Assembly: GCF_947258935.1 (NCBI RefSeq)
Contig: NZ_CAMYKH010000007.1
Coordinates: forward strand, 40,585 to 90,572
DNA length: 49,988 bases
Origin: an uncultured Muriicola sp.
GTDB taxonomy: Bacteria; Bacteroidota; Bacteroidia; Flavobacteriales; Flavobacteriaceae
Direction of reading: 5' to 3'
Part shown: positions 32,921-39,327 of the stretch, piece after piece
Layout: each line of letters starts with the position of its first letter
How positions within the stretch are numbered: position 1 is the first letter of the stretch
The notes under the pieces: model-generated
Seen by the model: only the letters and a program-made list of their open reading frames with translations
What the model was told of the DNA's origin: nothing
Databases searched by the model: none
Position numbers and translations under genes: made by a program

Positions 32921-33274
32921 ATGGGAGGAGAAGTTATAGTATTTATTAGTTTATTTTTGGTGGTCTTTGGCATCTGTTATCTTTATTTTACAACGCGAAA
33001 CAAAGAAAGGCTGGCATTGATTGAAAAAGGAGCAGAGGCCAGTATTTTTGTCAAGGGGAAAAAAGAAGGAGCGGCGCCCTTCTGGAAAGTACTTATTGTA
33101 AATTTAGCCTTGTTGCTAATGGGTATCGGAATCGCTATTTTCATAGCATCTTTTTTGGCAAACGCTTTAGGCTTAGACGAAGAGGTGGCATACCCGGGAA
33201 CAATTTTTCTGATGGCAGGCCTTGGTTTATATGTAGGCTTTACCATGACGAAGAAATTAGAAAAAGAAGAATGA
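32921..33274 (+). CDS. DUF6249-like small membrane protein, probable ECF target
   Basis: A 117-residue protein with three hydrophobic helices (about 5-22, 55-80 and 90-108) and a basic cytosolic loop (TTRNKERLALIEKGAEASIF). The TRNKERLALIEKG motif after the first helix and the second helix pair match the DUF6249 family as I know it; function unknown. It is divergent from the ECF sigma operon and has a mirror-image promoter, so it is probably a direct target of that sigma factor, perhaps an envelope-stress effector. A terminator follows. Confidence 0.78.
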   Translation: MGGEVIVFISLFLVVFGICYLYFTTRNKERLALIEKGAEASIFVKGKKEGAAPFWKVLIVNLALLLMGIGIAIFIASFLANALGLDEEVAYPGTIFLMAGLGLYVGFTMTKKLEKEE

Positions 33275-33302
33275 CATAATCTTAGAATTCGATAATTTTA
33301 TT

Positions 33303-33333
33303 AAACCACCGTTCTTTTGCGCGGTGGTTTTTT
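33303..33333 (+). terminator. Terminator of the DUF6249 gene
   Basis: 9-bp stem AAACCACCG / CGGTGGTTT with a 10-base loop and six T at the end. The last bases also form part of a 17-bp direct repeat found again at 35374. Confidence 0.87.
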
Positions 33334-33341
33334 ATCTTTAA
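33325..33341 (+). repeat. Left copy of a 17-bp direct repeat (TGGTTTTTTATCTTTAA)
   Basis: Identical to bases 35374-35390, and the ten following bases match at seven. It bridges the terminator T-tract and a TATCTTTA -7-like element. The two copies bracket an AT-rich two-gene segment. Low complexity (T6) weakens the case for a shared origin. Confidence 0.6.
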
Positions 33342-33410
33342 CCCCTGAATGAACCTTTTTAATCTATAAAATCCTGTATATCCAGATTAGAAAATTACCG
33401 GCCATTAGTT

Positions 33411-34547
33411 TTGATTGATACCATAGACCTTACTTTTAACCTTCAATCCATATTAGATATCCTGGGATTATTACAGGGTATCACATTGGGTATTTTGTTA
33501 TTAATATTAAATTACAGGCACTTTAGGAGTACTTATTTTCTTGGGTTATTTTTATTGTTGTTTTCTTTGAAATTGGCGATTTTCATTCCAAAGGGATTAA
33601 ATATTGATCAGCTATACCCAGAATTATTTCTTTTACCCTTTAATTTTTCCTGGCTACTTTTTCCCATCTTCTTTATCTATACGCAGAAAGTTTCAATATT
33701 TTCTGATCAAAAAATAAAATATTGGTTACTCTATCCAGGAATATTATCAATAGCACTTCAATTAATTATTTATTTCCTTCCATACTCCACTAAACTGGTT
33801 ATTGCCCAAAGTTTTTGGCATGAACTGGTATTTACTATTCTAGGCATAAGTTATTCATGGGTCATCGGTATTTGGAATTTAAAGCTACTGAACCAGCACA
33901 GAACCGAAGTTCAGAATACTTTCTCTTTTTTGGAAAACAAGGTATTGCTTTGGGTGCGAATTTTTCTGATTTACAGTTTGTCAACTTCCGTGTTAATACA
34001 TATACTTTACTATGTTTCCCCTGATAATTACTATTTTAAGATCCTCTTTTCGATTTTTGATCTTATAGCTATTTACTGGATAGCGGTCAATGGCGTAATA
34101 CAGCAAAATGTTTTATCCATTCTTGCCAAAAAAGAATCTGGTATTCCATCTCAGTACACCTTTGCTATGGAAAATGACCAAAGAAAAATTGTCAATGAAA
34201 AAGATCTTAAAACTTTAATGGAAGAAATAGACTCATATATGAAAACAACTGAGGCTTTTTTACTAAGCGAACTTACGATCATTGATTTAGCTGAAAAATT
34301 GAATATCCATCCAAAAAAAATTTCCACAAGTATCAATAAAATCTTACATCAAAACTTTAATTCTTATGTTAATCAGCTTCGCATAAAAAAAGCAGAAACC
34401 CTATTAAAAGACCAATCTTCAAATTATTTTAGTATTGAAGGTATTAGCAAGGAAGTAGGATTTCATAGTAAAAGTGCTTTTTATGAAGCCTTTAAGAAAG
34501 TTACTGGTACCACGCCTAACAAATACAAGGAAAGAAACTCCGAATAA
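33411..34547 (+). CDS. AraC-family regulator with N-terminal membrane domain
   Basis: 378 residues starting at TTG; no ATG or GTG exists nearby and the next Met is far into the protein. Residues about 12-235 hold six or seven transmembrane helices; residues 270-375 form an AraC DNA-binding domain (LTIIDLAEKLNIHPKKISTSINKILHQNFNSYVNQLRIKKA, then ISKEVGFHSKSAFYEAFKKVTGTTPNKY). Membrane-bound AraC factors of this type are common in Bacteroidetes and presumably sense envelope or external signals directly. Two 60-base stretches counted by eye were 27-28% GC, lower than most neighbours. It is followed by a cupin-like gene after a 284-base gap. Confidence 0.86.
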   Translation: MIDTIDLTFNLQSILDILGLLQGITLGILLLILNYRHFRSTYFLGLFLLLFSLKLAIFIPKGLNIDQLYPELFLLPFNFSWLLFPIFFIYTQKVSIFSDQKIKYWLLYPGILSIALQLIIYFLPYSTKLVIAQSFWHELVFTILGISYSWVIGIWNLKLLNQHRTEVQNTFSFLENKVLLWVRIFLIYSLSTSVLIHILYYVSPDNYYFKILFSIFDLIAIYWIAVNGVIQQNVLSILAKKESGIPSQYTFAMENDQRKIVNEKDLKTLMEEIDSYMKTTEAFLLSELTIIDLAEKLNIHPKKISTSINKILHQNFNSYVNQLRIKKAETLLKDQSSNYFSIEGISKEVGFHSKSAFYEAFKKVTGTTPNKYKERNSE

Positions 34548-34831
34548 ATAAACAGCTCTTCTACTTTCTTTAGGAAATTAAGATCTACTTCTTGATTAAA
34601 ACCCGGGTACCTGCCAGTATTGATTCCTGATTTCGGAACAAAAGGGACAATTAATCTGCAATTTAGTCCTGAATTCCGAAATCCATACTCATTTGCCCTT
34701 TAGATGGTTTGTTTCCGGAAAATATTTATGAAAACTTAGAGTTAAAAGATTGTCAATCTAAATTCCGATTACATTATATTTTACTTTCTCAGGAAATTTA
34801 AATTCTTGAAAAGCTTTAATTAAATTATGCT
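34548..34831. other. 284-base AT-rich gap with a long hairpin
   Basis: No reading frame with support. A two-part stem-loop at 34629-34683 is described separately. The remaining sequence is AT-rich and could contain the promoter of the cupin-like gene. Confidence 0.55.
34629..34683. repeat. Stem-loop with 10-bp perfect outer stem
   Basis: GATTTCGGAA / TTCCGAAATC pair perfectly; inside, GGGAC pairs with GTCCT (one wobble) around a 17-base loop. There is no T-run after it, so it is not a standard terminator. Could be an operator, a structured leader, or a decayed element. Confidence 0.55.
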
Positions 34832-35305
34832 ATGACCATTAAAGAAAATCAAAAAGCCAAATTGCTTAAATACGTCGCTATCAATGATGCAGGAAATTTC
34901 AATACCTGGAATCCTGCACATATAAGGGAATTAAAAAATAATGAAGTTAATGCGGATCTAGGCCAGAGAATACTATTCGAAAACGAATATCTACGTATTT
35001 GGGAAGTTGTATTATTGCCTAAAGAGCGACTTTCATTTCGAAAAATGGAATTAGATTATTGCTGGGTAGCTGGTTCTGAGGGAATGGTGATTTCCAGGTT
35101 TTCTGATGGAAAAATTGTGCTAATGCATTTAGAAAAGGGAGATTCTGAATTTTTGGAGCATGAGGATAAACATGCCATATATGATTTGGAAAACATTGGA
35201 CAAGACATTATCTATTTTCAAATGACAGAATTTAAAGGCGAGCAATTATTTGTTAAAGAAAGTATTCAGGAAGGTTTAAAACGAAATTCTACCCGTAACC
35301 AATAA
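34832..35305 (+). CDS. Cupin-like protein of unknown function
   Basis: A 157-residue soluble protein. The stretch LFENEYLRIWEVVLLPKERLSF, followed by VAGSEGMVISRFSDGKIVLMHLEKGDSEFLEHEDKHAIYDLENIG, has the strand and turn pattern of small cupins (ENxRVRVWE...PGE), but the metal-binding His cluster of enzymatic cupins is not clear (only two His around residues 110-115), so it may bind rather than transform its ligand. It follows the membrane AraC gene and may be its target; a terminator lies 40 bases downstream. Confidence 0.6.
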   Translation: MTIKENQKAKLLKYVAINDAGNFNTWNPAHIRELKNNEVNADLGQRILFENEYLRIWEVVLLPKERLSFRKMELDYCWVAGSEGMVISRFSDGKIVLMHLEKGDSEFLEHEDKHAIYDLENIGQDIIYFQMTEFKGEQLFVKESIQEGLKRNSTRNQ

Positions 35306-35345
35306 TTTTCCAAAATTTTGTAATATAGAGAAACAAAGGATGAAG

Positions 35346-35382
35346 CCATCTCGTAATTTCTGATTGTACGAGTTGGTTTTTT
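35346..35382 (+). terminator. Terminator after the cupin-like gene
   Basis: Stem CCATCTCGTA / TACGAGTTGG with one T-T mismatch and an 11-base loop, followed by TTTTTT. The T-run belongs to the right copy of the 17-bp repeat and leads directly into the MOSC gene start. Confidence 0.78.
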
Positions 35383-35390
35383 ATCTTTAA
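35374..35390 (+). repeat. Right copy of the 17-bp direct repeat
   Basis: TGGTTTTTTATCTTTAA, identical to 33325-33341. It ends three bases before the MOSC ATG, so its TATCTTTA part may act as the MOSC -7 element. Confidence 0.6.
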
Positions 35391-35393
35391 GCC

Positions 35394-36023
35394 ATGAAAG
35401 TTATCTCTACCAACCTGGGCAAGTCCACAACCATTCATTGGAACAGTAAGGAAGAAAAAACCGGGATCTTTAAATATCCTGTTGCGGAGCCTATTTTTCT
35501 TGGGCTCACAAAGGTAGAGAAGGATACCATAACAGATCGCAAACACCATGGAGGCTCTTTTAAGGCCTGCTATCTGTTTTCTTCAACCTATTATCCTTTC
35601 TGGCAAGAACGCTACCCATCACTAGATTGGGACTGGGGTATGTTTGGGGAGAATATTACGGTTAAAGGTATGGATGAAGCCCAATTGATTATCGGATCTG
35701 TTTACCAACTAGGCAATGCCTTAGTTCAAATAACGATCCCAAGGGAACCCTGTTACAAATTGGGAATACGTTTTAAGGATCAGAAGATTATAAAAGAGTT
35801 TATTGAGCATGGTCATCCCGGTACCTACGTCAGGGTATTGAACGAGGGTACAGTCCAAAAAGGAGACTCCTTCTTATTACAAGACCAGGCAAACCACAAT
35901 GTAAACATCTCCGATTTTTACAGAATGTTATACGCCAAGGAAAAAGACCAAGATCTGCTAAAAATAGTTCAAGGTTTAGAGGCCATCCCGAAACGTACCA
36001 GGGATAAATTGAGCAGGTATTAA
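35394..36023 (+). CDS. MOSC-domain protein (YiiM-like)
   Basis: A 209-residue MOSC protein. It begins MKVISTNLGKSTTIHW, has the DRKHHGGSFKACYLF block and WGMFGENITVKG, and the conserved Cys in PREPCYKLGIRF that binds the molybdenum-sulfur or persulfide group in this family. A C-terminal helical extension (NISDFYRMLYAKEKDQDLLKIVQGL...) matches the YiiM-type 3-alpha domain. YiiM is involved in molybdenum-cofactor-dependent detoxification of N-hydroxylated bases. No molybdoenzyme is encoded nearby, though a molybdate transporter lies 31 kb upstream. Confidence 0.9.
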   Translation: MKVISTNLGKSTTIHWNSKEEKTGIFKYPVAEPIFLGLTKVEKDTITDRKHHGGSFKACYLFSSTYYPFWQERYPSLDWDWGMFGENITVKGMDEAQLIIGSVYQLGNALVQITIPREPCYKLGIRFKDQKIIKEFIEHGHPGTYVRVLNEGTVQKGDSFLLQDQANHNVNISDFYRMLYAKEKDQDLLKIVQGLEAIPKRTRDKLSRY

Positions 36024-36047
36024 AAAAGGGGCCATAAGGCCCCTTTT
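36024..36047. terminator. Bidirectional terminator after the MOSC gene
   Basis: Perfect 10-bp stem AAAAGGGGCC / GGCCCCTTTT with an ATAA loop, between the convergent MOSC and small secreted protein genes. Confidence 0.9.
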
Positions 36048-36065
36048 CGCTGAATTAAACTAAAC

Positions 36066-36431
36066 TTACTTAACTACGTAATACTCATAATACGTCTCGT
36101 TTCCGTCTTTCACAATTACTTTGTAACTGTCTTGAACGGCACTACTAAAATTAAATGCCTTCTCTACTACCAATGTATTCTTAAGGGTTTCACTATAAAC
36201 TACCCGGTTTTCACTGTCGATCACCCTGATCTGAACATCACCCATTTCCTGGTTAAAGAAATTCATAAACAATTTGCTTTTAGTTTTTCTGAAAAAAGGC
36301 TTGTGTTCCCCATCGGCAGTCATACTAATTCCATTGTTTTTAACTGGTAAAACAGATGGCGTGGTATGTGCAAAACTTAAGGCAGTTGTAAATAAGAAAG
36401 CAATTGCAGTAATACTTTTTAATGTTTTCAT
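36066..36431 (-). CDS. Small secreted beta-rich protein, unknown function
   Basis: A 121-residue protein with a signal peptide (KTLKSITAIAFLFTTALSFA) and a mature domain of alternating strands: KLFMNFFNQEMGDVQIRVID, ENRVVYSETLKNTLVVEKAFNF, DSYKVIVKDGNETYYEYYVVK. The plan resembles the Bacteroidetes DUF3244-type or T9SS-CTD-like beta-sandwich but lacks a recognised sorting motif. It stands alone, leftward, after the bidirectional terminator; the 200-base gap to its right is shared with the divergent AraC gene. Confidence 0.65.
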   Translation of the reverse strand: MKTLKSITAIAFLFTTALSFAHTTPSVLPVKNNGISMTADGEHKPFFRKTKSKLFMNFFNQEMGDVQIRVIDSENRVVYSETLKNTLVVEKAFNFSSAVQDSYKVIVKDGNETYYEYYVVK

Positions 36432-36557
36432 GTTTCTTTTTTTTTAGTTACTAATTAAATTCAGGACAAACTTACGCCCGGAATAATGGCTGTACTACTG
36501 CATATTTTTCTTATTTCTATTCTATTTTAACTACAATCAGCCTTAAAATTAGGTTAA

Positions 36558-36590
36558 TTGATAAAATACCATATATTTTAGGTAATTTTG
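36558..36590 (+). promoter_or_regulatory. Candidate promoter TTG-N22-TAATTTTG of the AraC-alkB pair
   Basis: TTG at 36558-36560 and TAATTTTG at 36583-36590; spacer slightly longer than the 19-20 consensus. It lies about 52 bases before the AraC ATG. Confidence 0.4.
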
Positions 36591-36642
36591 CAAAGTTACA
36601 TCCTTTGAAGGAGTAGTAATTTTACATTGATTTACAATTAAT

Positions 36643-37515
36643 ATGATTCAACAGAAACCTACTTTTGAAGCTATTGCCCCCAATTTTGGCAACTCATTCA
36701 CCTATCAGAAATTTGACGAGGACAGGCTTAATAAAAATAATGTTTGGCATTATCACCCGGAAATAGAACTTGTCTATGTAAATGGGGGAGCCGGAAAACG
36801 CCAAATTGGTAGTCATGTCTCCTATTATACTAAAGGGGATCTTATCCTTATAGGGAGTAATCTTCCACATTGCGGCCTCACTGATAAATTAACAGGAAAT
36901 AAAAAAGAAACGGTGGTCCAAATGAAGCAAGACTTTTTGGGGAACGACTTCTTTAACATTCCTGAAATGAAACATATACAGTCGCTTTTCACACTGGCTG
37001 CCGGCGGTATTGCTTTTTCAGGTAAAACCAAGAGAAATATTGGTGATAAGATGGAGGTATTGGAGTATCAAACCGATTTTCAACGGTTGCTGTCTATCCT
37101 TAACATTCTTAATGAACTAGCCTCCTCTGAAGAGTACAAGATCTTGAATGCGGCCGGTTTCTCATTAAAAACAGAGGTAAAAGACAATGACCGCATCAAT
37201 GTGGTCTTCAATCATGTTAAACAGCATTTTAAAGAAGATATCTCTTTAGATGATATGGCAGATATGGTAAGTATGACTGTACCTTCCTTTTGCCGTTATT
37301 TTAAAAAGATCACCAACAAGACCTTTGTACAATTCGTGAACGAATGTCGTTTGGTCCACGCCTCAAAACTACTCGCCGAACAGCCAATGAGCATTACCGA
37401 AGTTTGTTTTGAAAGCGGATTTAATAATTTTTCTCACTTCAACAAATCGTTCAAAGCCTTTGCAGGACGTAATCCTTCCGAATATAGAAATGAGCTTAAA
37501 AAAGTAATGACCTGA
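36643..37515 (+). CDS. AraC-family transcriptional regulator with cupin sensor domain
   Basis: A 290-residue regulator. Residues 1-90 form a cupin: WHYHPEIELVYVNGGAGKRQIGSH, YTKGDLILIGSNLPHC, with the two His of a metal-binding motif. Residues about 190-288 form the AraC DNA-binding domain: ISLDDMADMVSMTVPSFCRYFKKITNKTFVQFVNECRL and ITEVCFESGFNNFSHFNKSFKAFAGRNPSEYR. The alkB gene begins six bases after its stop, so the two are probably one transcript. The ligand is unknown; sugar or aromatic effectors are usual in this family. Confidence 0.9.
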   Translation: MIQQKPTFEAIAPNFGNSFTYQKFDEDRLNKNNVWHYHPEIELVYVNGGAGKRQIGSHVSYYTKGDLILIGSNLPHCGLTDKLTGNKKETVVQMKQDFLGNDFFNIPEMKHIQSLFTLAAGGIAFSGKTKRNIGDKMEVLEYQTDFQRLLSILNILNELASSEEYKILNAAGFSLKTEVKDNDRINVVFNHVKQHFKEDISLDDMADMVSMTVPSFCRYFKKITNKTFVQFVNECRLVHASKLLAEQPMSITEVCFESGFNNFSHFNKSFKAFAGRNPSEYRNELKKVMT

Positions 37516-37520
37516 AAAAA

Positions 37521-38114
37521 ATGACTCAGGATGCCTTAAAAATAAACTTGCCGGAAAGCGACATAATCTACTATCCTAACTTTCTTTCCTCAGAAAATGC
37601 TACGCAGTTAATGAACATCCTGCAGACAACTATTGCCTGGCAACAAGACAATATTACCGTTTTCGGCAAAACATATCCCCAACCCCGTCTCACGGCACTT
37701 TATGGCAACAACATGCAGCCATATTCGTACTCTGATATCACTATGTATCCTCTACCCTTTACAAAAGAATTAAATGAAGTTAAAACAACTATAGAATCCC
37801 TTATTTCTCCTACGGTATTCACCAGCTGTTTGTTGAATCTTTACAGAGATGGAAAGGACAGTAATGGCTGGCATGCGGATGACGAAGCATCCCTGGGTAA
37901 AAATCCCGTGATAGCCTCGGTCTCATTAGGTCAGGAACGGTTTTTTAATTTTAAACATAAGAAAGATAAAAGCTTGAAACACAAAATGCTCTTAACGCAT
38001 GGCAGCCTGCTTATCATGAAAGGAAGTACTCAACATAATTGGCTTCATCAGATCCCAAAGACCAGCAGGAAGATAGGAGAACGAATCAACCTTACATTTC
38101 GCGTAATTTTATAA
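37521..38114 (+). CDS. alkB: AlkB-like 2-oxoglutarate/Fe(II) dioxygenase
   Basis: A 197-residue DNA/RNA repair dioxygenase that oxidatively removes alkyl groups from bases. Iron ligands His118 and Asp120 (NGWHADDEASLG) and His176 (STQHNWLHQIPK) and the 2-oxoglutarate-binding Arg188/Arg194 (GERINLTFR) are present, as is the substrate-contact PRLTALYG block. Sequence length and motifs fit the ALKBH2/3-like bacterial branch. It is directly downstream of a cupin-AraC regulator rather than an Ada-type one. Confidence 0.93.
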   Translation: MTQDALKINLPESDIIYYPNFLSSENATQLMNILQTTIAWQQDNITVFGKTYPQPRLTALYGNNMQPYSYSDITMYPLPFTKELNEVKTTIESLISPTVFTSCLLNLYRDGKDSNGWHADDEASLGKNPVIASVSLGQERFFNFKHKKDKSLKHKMLLTHGSLLIMKGSTQHNWLHQIPKTSRKIGERINLTFRVIL

Positions 38115-38130
38115 CTCAAAGACATTTTAA

Positions 38131-38138
38131 TACCTTTG
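38131..38138 (+). promoter_or_regulatory. Candidate -7 element of the TIGR03643 gene (TACCTTTG)
   Basis: Exact TAnnTTTG match eight bases before the ATG; no TTG at the -33 distance. Confidence 0.4.
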
Positions 38139-38145
38139 CAGCGCT

Positions 38146-38424
38146 ATGAAAAAAGAATTTACAGAACGGGAATTAGACCGTATCATTGAAATGGCCTGGG
38201 AAGACAGAACACCTTTTGACGCCATAACCTTTCAATTTGAGATCACAGAACAAGAGACCATTGAGATCATGCGAAGGGAGATGAAACCCAGTAGTTTTAG
38301 AATGTGGCGTAAACGGGTACAGGGCAGAACAACCAAGCATGCGAAATTAAGATCGGGTACCATAGACCGTTTTAAGAGCAGTCAGCAGCGGAATATTTCG
38401 GGAAATAAAATTTCGAAACGTTAA
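38146..38424 (+). CDS. TIGR03643 / DUF2805 small protein
   Basis: A 92-residue basic protein. ELDRIIEMAWEDRTPFDAITFQFEITEQETIEIMRREMKPSSFRMWRKRVQGR is the signature stretch of the TIGR03643 family, with a helix-turn-helix-like helical half and the strongly basic C-terminus (TKHAKLRSGTIDRF) that suggest nucleic-acid binding. Function unknown. Its stop overlaps that of the convergent nuclease gene by four bases (TTAA). Confidence 0.88.
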   Translation: MKKEFTERELDRIIEMAWEDRTPFDAITFQFEITEQETIEIMRREMKPSSFRMWRKRVQGRTTKHAKLRSGTIDRFKSSQQRNISGNKISKR

Positions 38425-39194
38425 TCAAAAAGGTCATTCAACACTGCTGCCAGCCTTACCCCTCCTTTAAGTAGTTGATCTTCTACAGTTGTCCAATAGG
38501 CATAGCTGTATTGATATCCTAATTTCTCGCCATTCTCTGCAGAAGCATAAAGTTGATTAGCCAGGATGTGAGATTCTTCCACCCAGTTAAAAACATTGCC
38601 TTTTTGTAATTCAATACGTTCTTTTCTGGACAGCTTCGGCATGTTGGCAGAAAGCTCAGTATAGCTCATCCCATAGTGATCAATAAGGTTTGTATCCCAT
38701 AATCTATGCAGGTTACTGCCATTTCCAAACCATTGAATTTGAATATCATTCCCTCCCCTGTTTTCTTCCCAGCCGGCATGTAAGGGCTGATGAAGGTCTC
38801 CAATAAAATGTACCAACATTTTTAGAAAAAATGTCTTCTCTGCAGGAGAGGTCAGCGGGTTTTTTACTTTTTCTATACAGGTCTGAATTGCCACAACTAT
38901 ATCCCCTTCCTGACTTGGTGCTACATCACCATATTTCATTTCTGCCGGATAGTTAACATAGTGCCATGGATAATATTTGTCATACAGAGAATCCGACTTA
39001 ATATCGTCTGCAAAATTGGCCACAGATGCAAGGCTTTTGCCCTCCAGAATACGGCAAATCATCCTTTTTGCCTTCCTGCTTAGATGCATTTGTGCTATTT
39101 CACCTACTACCCTATGCCCCGTTTTACCCCATATAGGTGTATTGGCAAACCCCAATTGAGAAACCAAAAACAATAAAAGTAAACCTTTCTTCAT
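38421..39194 (-). CDS. S1/P1-family zinc nuclease, secreted
   Basis: A 257-residue exported nuclease. A signal peptide (KKGLLLLFLVSQLGFA) precedes the mature N-terminal region with Trp22 and His27 (IWGKTGHRVVGEIA), which supplies zinc ligands in this family. Further ligands fit FADDIKS, PWHYVNYP, LVHFIGDLHQPLHAG, and RLWDTNLIDH. Members cleave single-stranded DNA and RNA, and probably serve nucleic-acid scavenging in the periplasm or outside the cell. The gene is alone on its strand. Confidence 0.93.
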   Translation of the reverse strand: MKKGLLLLFLVSQLGFANTPIWGKTGHRVVGEIAQMHLSRKAKRMICRILEGKSLASVANFADDIKSDSLYDKYYPWHYVNYPAEMKYGDVAPSQEGDIVVAIQTCIEKVKNPLTSPAEKTFFLKMLVHFIGDLHQPLHAGWEENRGGNDIQIQWFGNGSNLHRLWDTNLIDHYGMSYTELSANMPKLSRKERIELQKGNVFNWVEESHILANQLYASAENGEKLGYQYSYAYWTTVEDQLLKGGVRLAAVLNDLFD

Positions 39195-39314
39195 CTCTTA
39201 TACTTTTTGTCAAAAATAGAGAATCGCCTTTAAAGGCATTGTTAAATATTGAGAGTATACTACCCAAAGTAGATTCTTTGTAAATTTTGGGATTTCTTTA
39301 ACGGTTTAATCTGT

Positions 39315-39322
39315 TAAATTTG
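39315..39322 (+). promoter_or_regulatory. Candidate -7 element of the DUF5916 gene (TAAATTTG)
   Basis: Exact TAnnTTTG match six bases before the ATG, giving at most a very short leader. Confidence 0.4.
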
Positions 39323-39327
39323 CCCGG

